Assembly: GCF_000280925.3 (NCBI RefSeq)
Contig: NZ_CP012109.1
Span: forward strand, 9,088,001-9,152,000
Source: Myxococcus hansupus
GTDB taxonomy: Bacteria; Myxococcota; Myxococcia; Myxococcales; Myxococcaceae
DNA: 64,000 nucleotides
Direction of reading: 5' to 3'
Notes under the pieces: generated by a model
Told to the model about the DNA's origin: nothing
Databases searched by the model: none
Seen by the model: the letters and a program-made list of their open reading frames with translations, nothing else
Made by a program: the position numbers and the translations under genes
In this document: positions 57,964 through 64,000 of the stretch, in pieces
Layout: each line of letters starts with the position of its first letter
Numbering within the stretch: the first letter of the stretch is position 1

Positions 57964-58611
57964 ATGAAGCTGTCGTGGAGTGGAGCGGCCGTCGCCGCGG
58001 GTGTGCTGGGCCTCGTCGCCGGGAAGGCCCAGGCGGAAGCGGAATGGAAGACGGTGTCGGAGAAGCCTTACGTGGTGAAGGTCCGGGCCCGTCCCGGTAG
58101 CGACGCCAAGGAGGTCTGGGCGGAGGGCGATTTGTCCGCGAGCGCCGCGGACGTGCAGGCCGTGCTGCGGGACGTGGACGCCTACCGGCACTGGATGCCG
58201 TACGTGAAGGAGTCCCGCCTCCTGAAGGAGCTGCCGGAGGAGGGCCAGCTCACGTACACGAAGCTGGACCTGCCCGTCGTGTCCTCGCGCGACTACGTGT
58301 GCAGCGTGGTGCTGGAGTCCAAGCTGGCGGAGGATGGCTCGGGCGTGTTCTCGCAGCGGTGGCGCGCGGAGCCGGACGCCATCCCCCAGCGGCGTGGGAC
58401 GGTGCGCCTGCGGCTCAACGAGGGGAGCTGGCGCGTGGAGCCTCGCGGCGAGGGGACGTCGCATGCCGTGTACCGCTTCACCGTGGACCCGGCCGGCTCC
58501 ATCCCGGGCTTCCTGGCGCGCATGGGGCAGAAGGACGCGGTGGAGGACACATTCCGCGCCGTGGAGAAGCGGGCCCGCCATCATGCCGCGGCCCGGGCGC
58601 AGGCGAAGTAG
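57964..58611 (+). CDS. exported START-domain-like protein
   Basis: A 215-residue protein with a signal peptide (GVLGLVAGKAQAEA). Its domain resembles START/polyketide-cyclase-like lipid-binding folds: DVQAVLRDVDAYRHWMPYVK, LDLPVVSSRDYVCSVVLESK, VRLRLNEGSWRVEP and HAVYRFTVDPAGSIPGFLAR. Such folds bind lipids or hydrophobic ligands. ATG 57964 is chosen because of AAGGA seven bases upstream. It stands alone, and a strong hairpin follows. Confidence 0.75.
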   Translation: MKLSWSGAAVAAGVLGLVAGKAQAEAEWKTVSEKPYVVKVRARPGSDAKEVWAEGDLSASAADVQAVLRDVDAYRHWMPYVKESRLLKELPEEGQLTYTKLDLPVVSSRDYVCSVVLESKLAEDGSGVFSQRWRAEPDAIPQRRGTVRLRLNEGSWRVEPRGEGTSHAVYRFTVDPAGSIPGFLARMGQKDAVEDTFRAVEKRARHHAAARAQAK

Positions 58612-58646
58612 CGCGGGGCGCCGCAATCCCTGCGGGGGCCTGTCCA

Positions 58647-58669
58647 GGGGGCGCAACGCTTGCGCCCCC
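58647..58669 (+). terminator. strong hairpin after the START-like gene
   Basis: GGGGGCGCAA (58647-58656) pairs with TTGCGCCCCC (58660-58669) around CGC, a 10-bp stem. There is no T-run after it, but the stem is very stable. It lies 36 bp after the stop codon. Confidence 0.55.
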
Positions 58670-58794
58670 GCAAGCCTGTAGCGCCTGACCGCGCGAGGCA
58701 CGCTTCCTGAAAAGCAGCACCTTCCACTGGAGCATGGCTCTCCAGGGATACCCGCGGCGGGAGGTGGCCGGGGTGGCCGCCGTGGGAGGTGCGC

Positions 58795-59058
58795 ATGGAG
58801 CTGCTGGCTCGGGAGGCCCAGGAAGCATTGCGGCAGCGCAGCCACCGGTTGCGCGCCCGCGCGGTGTCGGAGGCTGGCAGGCTGGCCTTCACCGACGCGG
58901 AGCAGCAGGAGCTGCGGGACATCGAGGACGCGCTCACCCGCATCGCCCACGGCGAGTTCGGCCGGTGCGAGCGGTGTGGTGGCGCCATGGGCCGGCACCG
59001 GCTGCGCGCCGTTCCCGAGGCCCGGCACTGCCTGACGTGCGCGGCGCTCGAGCGCTGA
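58795..59058 (+). CDS. DksA/TraR-type C4 zinc-finger protein
   Basis: An 87-residue protein with a helical N-terminal half and a C-terminal C4 zinc finger (RCERCGGAMGRHRLRAVPEA, then CLTC). Members bind the secondary channel of RNA polymerase (DksA, TraR). This one is short, like TraR and the YbiI group, and lacks the long coiled coil of full DksA. Other blocks are FTDAEQQELRDIEDALTRIA. ATG 58795 has GGGAGG five bases upstream. A role in stress or growth control is inferred. Confidence 0.8.
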   Translation: MELLAREAQEALRQRSHRLRARAVSEAGRLAFTDAEQQELRDIEDALTRIAHGEFGRCERCGGAMGRHRLRAVPEARHCLTCAALER

Positions 59059-59176
59059 GCCGGCGGGGCCTGACTCCTGGCCAGGCGGGCGGTGAGGCTC
59101 GCGAGTGGACTTCCCAGGACTGTCCGGGAAAGAAGCCGTGCACGGGTGCGTGTCTAGGGGTATAGACAGGCCCGAC

Positions 59177-59407
59177 ATGTGTCCCATGGTGAAGACCGAA
59201 GACCTGATTGACGCTCAGACGGTGGCCGGGTTGCTGCGCCTGCGCCACGCCAACAGCGTCAGCACCTACCTGCGCCGCTATCCCGACATGCCTCGGCCCG
59301 TCCTGGACCTGGGCGCCGGGCGGCCCCGGCTTTGGCTTCGTCCCCAGGTGGTGCGCTGGATGCGCGCCCGCAAGCCCGAGCAGCCCCGCGTTGGAGGTGA
59401 TTCATGA
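59177..59407 (+). CDS. HTH DNA-binding protein coupled to methionine aminopeptidase
   Basis: A 76-residue protein with a helix-turn-helix of the AlpA/MerR-like or helix_turn_helix_17 type: DLIDAQTVAGLLRLRHANSV, then YLRRYPDMPRPVLDLG and LWLRPQVVRWMRARKP. The pattern (choose an allele, then read R-x-x-W) is that of small excisionase-like proteins. It begins at ATG 59177 (or 59186), and its stop overlaps the map start (ATGA). The function of a small HTH next to map is unclear. Confidence 0.65.
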   Translation: MCPMVKTEDLIDAQTVAGLLRLRHANSVSTYLRRYPDMPRPVLDLGAGRPRLWLRPQVVRWMRARKPEQPRVGGDS

Positions 59408-60399
59408 CCACAGCCGTTCCCCGTACGCCCCCCGCCGTTCTCCCCGGGCCGAATGACACCTGCTGGTGCGGCAGCGGTTCCAAGTACAAGAAGTGCCACC
59501 GGGGCGCGGACGCCGCCGAGGCGCGCAAGAAGGGGCCCGACGTCGCTCGCAAGGGCATCCGCCCGGGCGTCATCAGCCCCCGCCGCGAGGTGCCCCTGCA
59601 CATCCCCCGTCCGGAGTACGCGCTGACGGGCCGGCCCTCGCGCAAGAGTCCGGGCTCGGACGTCAAGACGCCGGACGTCATCGCGCGCATGCGCAAGGCG
59701 TGCAAGGCCGCCGCGGAGGTCCTCCAGGAGGTGGCGTCGCACGTGCGTCCGGGCATCACCACCGACGAACTGGATGCGATTACGCACGAGGCGTACATCA
59801 AGCGGGGCGGCTACCCGAGCACGCTCAACTACCACCGCTATCCGAAGTCGCTCTGCACGTCCGTCAACGAGGTCATCTGCCACGGCATCCCGGACAGCCG
59901 GGCGCTGGAGGACGGGGACATCGTCAACCTGGACGTCACCATCTTCCTGGATGGCGTGCACGGTGACTGCTCGGCGACGTACTTCGTGGGCAACGTGGAC
60001 GAGGAGAGCCAGCGACTGGTGCGCGTGACGCGCGAGTGCCTGGACCTGGGCATCGCGGCGGTGAAGCCCGGGCGTCCCATCAGCGACATCGGCCGCGCGA
60101 TTGAAACGCACGCCACGCAGAACGGGATGAGCGTGGTGCGCGCCTACTGCGGCCACGGCATCGGTGAGACGTTCCACACCGCGCTCCAGATTCCGCACTA
60201 CTACGAGCCCGAGGCGGACACCGTCATCGAGCCCGGCATGATTTTCACCGTCGAGCCGATGATCAACCTGGGCGGCTGGGGTCACCGCACCTGGGATGAC
60301 GAGTGGACCGCCGTCACCGCCGACGGCAGCCGCAGCGCGCAGTTCGAGCACACCCTGCTCGTCACCGAGCAGGGCGCGGAAGTCCTCACCGTCGCGTGA
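59404..60399 (+). CDS. map: type I methionine aminopeptidase with SEC-C motif
   Basis: A 331-residue enzyme that removes the N-terminal methionine of new proteins. A SEC-C zinc motif at the N-terminus (CWCGSGSKYKKCHRGADAAE, residues ~20-40) precedes a basic linker and the pita-bread fold. Metal ligands are two Asp in VNLDVTIFLDGVHGDCSATY, His in YCGHGIGETFH, and two Glu in FTVEPMINLGGW and FEHTLLVTEQG. The SEC-C motif occurs in SecA and other ribosome-associated proteins, so it may place the enzyme at the exit tunnel. It is preceded by a translationally coupled HTH gene. Confidence 0.9.
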   Translation: MTTAVPRTPPAVLPGPNDTCWCGSGSKYKKCHRGADAAEARKKGPDVARKGIRPGVISPRREVPLHIPRPEYALTGRPSRKSPGSDVKTPDVIARMRKACKAAAEVLQEVASHVRPGITTDELDAITHEAYIKRGGYPSTLNYHRYPKSLCTSVNEVICHGIPDSRALEDGDIVNLDVTIFLDGVHGDCSATYFVGNVDEESQRLVRVTRECLDLGIAAVKPGRPISDIGRAIETHATQNGMSVVRAYCGHGIGETFHTALQIPHYYEPEADTVIEPGMIFTVEPMINLGGWGHRTWDDEWTAVTADGSRSAQFEHTLLVTEQGAEVLTVA

Positions 60400-60450
60400 G
60401 CCCGTGGACCCGTGCGGCCGGGCGTCTTCCGGCCGCGCGGTGGTCCGGGT

Positions 60451-61185
60451 TCATCCCTGCGTGCCGGGCTGGAACCGCGCCAGGAAGACCTTGAACTGAA
60501 GCGAGATGAAGAGGGGCTTCGGAGTGACGAAGCCCGCCTGGGCGAGCATCGCGAACAGGGCGGCATCGGATTCGATGGGCTTCAGCGCCATGAAGCGCTC
60601 GCGCCGACGCTCCAGTTCCTCCCGAGGGGTGCCGTAGGCTCGCCACCGCCGCAGCTCCACGTTCAACAGCTCGGGGTCCATGCCAATGCGGCAGCCGACG
60701 ACGAGCGGGGCTCCGGGCTTGAGCCGCCGGGCGACTTCTCGGAGCAGCTCGAGGCGGGCCGCTTCGCCCTCCACATGGTGGAGGACGCCCATCATCTGCG
60801 CGCCGTCGAACGGGGGCCCCGCGGGCAGCGTGTGCAGCTCGCCGTGGTGCAGGTGCGTGCGGGAGAGCAGGCCCTCCGTCTCCAGGCGCTTTCGCGCGAC
60901 GTCGAGCATGGCGTCGGAGGGGTCGATGCCCGTGAAGCGCCAGCCGGGGACGTCGAAGCGGGTGTAGGGCACCAGCTCCGAGCCCGTGCCCACGCCCACG
61001 AAGAGCATCGAGGCCGCGTCCTGGTCGTCGAGCTGGGCCGTCAGGGCGCTGACGCCGAGTTCATACAAGGCCGGGGCGCCCGCGAGCGCGACGGACGCCT
61101 GGGCGTCGTAGTGGACGGCGCGGTCCGCGCCGAAGCCCGGGACGATGTGGTGGGCGGGGTGATGGTGATGGGGGTCGTGCGCCAT
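60451..61185 (-). CDS. class I SAM-dependent methyltransferase
   Basis: A 244-residue methyltransferase. The start at ATG 61185 gives a natural His-rich N-terminus (MAHDPHHHHPAHHIVPGFGA). The SAM-binding motif is MLFVGVGTGSELVPYTR, followed by FTGIDPSDAMLDVARKRLET (acidic loop) and AQMMGVLHHVEGEAARLELL. The C-terminus contains the conserved KPIESDAALFAMLAQAGFVT, like ubiquinone- or lipid-type small-molecule methyltransferases. The substrate is unknown. Downstream on the other strand lies map, 52 bp away. Confidence 0.85.
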   Translation of the reverse strand: MAHDPHHHHPAHHIVPGFGADRAVHYDAQASVALAGAPALYELGVSALTAQLDDQDAASMLFVGVGTGSELVPYTRFDVPGWRFTGIDPSDAMLDVARKRLETEGLLSRTHLHHGELHTLPAGPPFDGAQMMGVLHHVEGEAARLELLREVARRLKPGAPLVVGCRIGMDPELLNVELRRWRAYGTPREELERRRERFMALKPIESDAALFAMLAQAGFVTPKPLFISLQFKVFLARFQPGTQG

Positions 61186-61424
61186 GGTCGGTCCTCGGGA
61201 AGTCTGGGGTGGCTTCGAGGATGCGCCCTGGCCTGGGCGAATGGGAGGGCGGGGATTGAGGCCCAATCGGCGCGAACGCGCGTCGTCGCGCGGCTGGCGG
61301 GGCGGCCCCGGGGCGGCCCCTGCCGGGCGAGGGGACGGGAGCTCGCGAGCCCGCTCGGGCATTCATGCTAGAGGTTCCGGGGAGGGGCGTGGCCTTCCGC
61401 GCCACGGGACGACTCCACCAGCTC

Positions 61425-62330
61425 ATGCATACGGACAGCTCGCTTCCCGGGGAGATTCTCGAAGCCGTTCTTCGTTCGATGGGCTCCGCCGCGGCGGGCC
61501 GTTTGCGGTCCGCGCCGGGGTTTCCGCGGGCCCTCGCCCTGGCCCTGCGCGAGGCGGCCTCCCTTCAGGGCACGGCGCCCGAACCCATGGCGTTCGCACG
61601 GCATCTGGGCGCGCGGCTCTCCGAGGCCGAGGACCCCGTCGTCGCGCTGGAGCGTCTGCACGCCAGGGATTTGGCCCTCGCGCTTGCCTGCGCGCAGGGG
61701 ACTCCGGGGGCGGCGGACCTCTTCGACGCGGAGGTCTTGCGCAAGCTGCATGGCTCGCTCGCGCGGTTTCATCCCTCCTCCGCGTTCGTGGATGAGGTGC
61801 TTCAGGCGCTCCGGGGAAATCTGTTGATGCCTCGGCCCGACTCACCGCCCCGGCTCCTCGGCTATGCGGGCGTGGGCTCATTGCTGCATTGGGTCAACAT
61901 CTCCGCGGTGCGGCTCGCGCTGCGGATGCGCAAGGCGCAGGGGCAGGAAGCCCAGGTGGACGCGGAGATGCTGGCCGCGGACCCGGCGCAAGGTGGGCTG
62001 GAGCTGGGGCTGGTCCGTGAAGAGGCCCGCGCCCACGTGCGCGCCGCCTTCATCCAGGCGGTGGCCTCGCTGGATGACGAGGACCGGGAGTTGCTGCGCC
62101 TCCACTTCGTGGAGCACCTGTCGTTGACGCGCTTGGGGGAACTCTACGGCGTGCACAAGTCCACCGTGTCCCGGCGGCTGGCCGGGGTGAAGGCGCTGCT
62201 GGAGTCGCGCACGCATCAGGGACTGACGGAGCGGTTGTCGCTCTCCCGAGAGGAGCTGGACAGCCTGATGCGGGCCGTTCACGGCCGCCTCGACGTGAGC
62301 CTCTCCGGACTCCTGGCGGCGAAGGAATGA
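61425..62330 (+). CDS. myxococcal sigma-70-like factor (TIGR03001 type)
   Basis: A 301-residue RNA polymerase sigma factor of the group known from myxobacteria. The protein is helical: a region-2-like helical segment around GYAGVGSLLHWVNISAVRLA and a region-4 helix-turn-helix at ASLDDEDRELLRLHFVEHLS then LGELYGVHKSTVSRRLAGVK. The start is uncertain (ATG 61425 or 61365). Its stop overlaps the start of the Ser/Thr kinase (ATGA), which carries a zf-HC2-like anti-sigma zinc finger, so the two probably form a regulatory pair. Confidence 0.8.
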   Translation: MHTDSSLPGEILEAVLRSMGSAAAGRLRSAPGFPRALALALREAASLQGTAPEPMAFARHLGARLSEAEDPVVALERLHARDLALALACAQGTPGAADLFDAEVLRKLHGSLARFHPSSAFVDEVLQALRGNLLMPRPDSPPRLLGYAGVGSLLHWVNISAVRLALRMRKAQGQEAQVDAEMLAADPAQGGLELGLVREEARAHVRAAFIQAVASLDDEDRELLRLHFVEHLSLTRLGELYGVHKSTVSRRLAGVKALLESRTHQGLTERLSLSREELDSLMRAVHGRLDVSLSGLLAAKE

Positions 62331-64000
62331 GCTGCCCGGACGAGAACGACCTCGCACGCCACCTGGAGGGACAGCTCTCCTCCGAGCGGGAACAGCAGGT
62401 GCGTGCCCACGTCGCCGGCTGCGCTGAGTGCCGGAGCGTGCTCGCCGCGCTGAGCCCGAACGAGGCGCGGACCTCCTTCTCGGGCGCGGGGCCGCTCGCC
62501 CCGGGCACGCGGGTGGGGCGCTACGTGGTGCTGGGGCTGCTCGGTGAGGGCGGCATGGGCCGGGTCCATGCCGCGTATGACCCCGAGCTGGACCGCAAGG
62601 TGGCGCTGAAGCTGCTCAAACCCGAGCGCTTCCAGGAGGACACGCTGGCCCTGGCCCGGCAGCGGCTGGAGCGCGAGGCGCGCACGATGGCGAAGCTGTC
62701 CCACCCGCACATCGCCAGCCTTCATGACGTGGGCGAGTACGAAGGACAGCTCTTCCTGGTGATGGAGTTCCTGGAAGGCGGCACGCTGCGGCGCTGGTTG
62801 TCGGAGCAGCCGCGCCCGCTCCGGGACATCCTCGAGCGCTTCCGTCAGGCGGCGGATGGGCTCGCCGCGTCGCATGCGCTGGGCATCGTCCACCGGGACT
62901 TCAAGCCGGACAACGTCTTGCTGACGAAGGGCGGGCTCGTTCGCATCACCGACTTTGGCCTGGCGCAGGCGACCTCGTCACCCAACGCCGCGTCGCCCAG
63001 CCCGGTGTCTCCGGCGTCCCTCACCGTCACGGGGGCCTTGCTGGGCACGCTGGCCTACGGCGCGCCCGAGCAGCTCCGTGGCGAGCGCGGCGATGCCCGT
63101 TCGGACCAGTTCTCCTTCTGTGTCGCGCTCTACGAGGCCCTCAACGGCCAGCGTCCCTTCGAGGGGAAGACGCGCGAGGTGTTACTGGAGCAGATGGCGC
63201 GGAAGGCCGTGCGGCCGGAGCGCCCCGGTGTTCCCGCGTGGCTGCGGGCGGTGGTGCGGCGCGGGCTCTCCGCCGACCCCTCGGAGCGGTTCGCCTCCAT
63301 GGAGGAACTGCGCGCTCGGCTGTCCTGGGACTCGGGGGCCCGGCGGCGCACCGCGGCCCTGGTGGTGCTGGGCGCGGCGCTGACGGGCCTGGCCGTGTTC
63401 GCGTTGCTTCCAAGACAGGAGTCGCGCGCGTTGTGCCAGGGCAGTGAGCGGCACTTCGCGGGGGTCTGGGACGCCGAGGCCCAGGCGTCCACCCGGAGGG
63501 CCTTCCTGTCCACGAATGCCCCGGACGCGGAGGCCTCCTTCACGGCGGTGGTGGTGGCGCTGGAGCGCTGGAAGTCGGACTGGACGAACGCGCACCAGGA
63601 GGCATGTGAGGCCACGCGCGTCTGGGGCGAGCAGCCGGAGCAGGTCCTGGGCTTGCGCATGGCCTGTCTGGATGCGCGGCTGGACGAGGTGGCCCGCGTG
63701 GTGGCGGCGCTCCAGGGGGCGGATGCACGCACCGTGGCGCGCGGCTTCGGGCTGGGCGGCTCGTTGGCGAGCCTGCGGCGTTGCTCGGACGTGAAGACGT
63801 TGCTGGAGGCGGTGGCCCCTCCGGAAGACCCGGCTGTCCTGGCGGAGGTGACGGCGGTCCGCGCGGAGCTGGCCCGGGCGAACGCGGAGCTGTTCGCGGG
63901 CCATACCCCGGAGGCACTGAAGGTGGCGTTGGCGGCGCGGGAGCGGGCCGTGCTCACGGGCTATCGCCCGCTGGAGGCGGAGGCCCACCTGCTGTGCGCG
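62327..64000 (+). CDS. zf-HC2 zinc-finger / Ser-Thr protein kinase fusion, partial at window end
   Basis: The frame opens with ATG at 62327 and stays open to the right edge (558 codons). It has an anti-sigma-type zinc finger at the N-terminus (C3, H28, C32 and C35: H-x3-C-x2-C), then a Hanks-type kinase domain from about residue 65 to 330. It carries the glycine loop LLGEGGMGRVHAA, catalytic lysine K95 (KVALKLLK), HRDFKPDN with D191, and DFGLAQ with D209. A membrane helix at about 342-360 (AALVVLGAALTGLAVFALLP) leads to an extracytoplasmic domain with helical repeats. It is coupled to a sigma factor by a 4-base overlap, so it may sequester or phosphorylate that sigma factor, with the outer domain as sensor. 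Confidence 0.85.
   Translation, partial: MSCPDENDLARHLEGQLSSEREQQVRAHVAGCAECRSVLAALSPNEARTSFSGAGPLAPGTRVGRYVVLGLLGEGGMGRVHAAYDPELDRKVALKLLKPERFQEDTLALARQRLEREARTMAKLSHPHIASLHDVGEYEGQLFLVMEFLEGGTLRRWLSEQPRPLRDILERFRQAADGLAASHALGIVHRDFKPDNVLLTKGGLVRITDFGLAQATSSPNAASPSPVSPASLTVTGALLGTLAYGAPEQLRGERGDARSDQFSFCVALYEALNGQRPFEGKTREVLLEQMARKAVRPERPGVPAWLRAVVRRGLSADPSERFASMEELRARLSWDSGARRRTAALVVLGAALTGLAVFALLPRQESRALCQGSERHFAGVWDAEAQASTRRAFLSTNAPDAEASFTAVVVALERWKSDWTNAHQEACEATRVWGEQPEQVLGLRMACLDARLDEVARVVAALQGADARTVARGFGLGGSLASLRRCSDVKTLLEAVAPPEDPAVLAEVTAVRAELARANAELFAGHTPEALKVALAARERAVLTGYRPLEAEAHLLCA

Noticed and set aside
58795..59058. Assignment as dksA itself
   Set aside because: Too short (87 residues) and without the long coiled coil, so it is named only as a DksA/TraR-type zinc finger.

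Overview
The window is a high-GC, gene-dense chromosomal stretch that reads as a myxobacterium close to Myxococcus. The clues are a MYXO-CTERM-like C-terminal anchor on a secreted glycosidase, four copies of the Imm11 family (the Pfam family named after M. xanthus MXAN_0049), a myxococcal-type sigma-70 factor coupled to a Ser/Thr kinase, a DUF1592/DUF1552 pair, many lipoproteins with TPDAG-type linkers, and strong third-position G/C bias. No rRNA, tRNA, CRISPR array, insertion sequence or phage gene was recognised. The naming is by family; the species is not determined.

Layout. 1-5.9 kb: a partial membrane protein, a secreted GH15 glucoamylase-like enzyme, a lipoprotein penicillin-binding protein and a CinA/PncC deamidase. 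5.9-14.2 kb: a type VI secretion (T6SS) effector island. On the minus strand, in order of transcription, it holds DUF2169, TIGR02270, a ketosynthase-fold protein without recognisable catalytic residues, an HNH/AHH-type nuclease toxin, four tandem Imm11 immunity paralogs and an Imm49-like protein. A PAAR-like DUF4150 gene converges on them from the plus strand. The immunity block is visibly richer in A+T than its surroundings.

14.2-21.6 kb: an operon with overlapping or closely spaced genes and an unusual make-up: an RnfD-like membrane domain fused to FG-GAP and ASPIC/UnbV domains, a GNAT-like protein, a GH3-type adenylating enzyme and a Rieske oxygenase. This looks like an undescribed pathway. 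21.6-31.8 kb: a MEDS-domain histidine kinase, a secreted coiled-coil repeat protein, a V8/trypsin-like protease, a double hexapeptide-repeat protein, a MATE exporter, a PPC-like lipoprotein, a double-GNAT protein and a six-cysteine secreted peptide.

31.8-46.3 kb: an iron-type ABC binding protein and permease without an ATPase, the paired diheme cytochrome and beta-helix lipoproteins (TIGR03806/TIGR03805), a DUF3445 protein, an FKBP isomerase, a dienelactone-hydrolase lipoprotein, two CAP-domain lipoproteins, the DUF1552/DUF1592 pair and ferredoxin-NADP reductase behind a 29-codon ORF. 46.3-64 kb: an M3 oligopeptidase, a CheR methyltransferase, a run of small secreted or lipoprotein genes, small basic proteins, a HAD-type 5'-nucleotidase, glutathione peroxidase, a START-like protein, a DksA/TraR zinc finger, an HTH protein coupled to a SEC-C methionine aminopeptidase, a methyltransferase, and a sigma factor coupled to a zinc-finger/kinase fusion that runs off the right edge.

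Start codons were chosen from signal peptides, ribosome-binding sites, overlaps and paralog alignment by eye. Several differ from the longest possible ORF, as noted. No database search was possible, so family names are recognition from sequence motifs.
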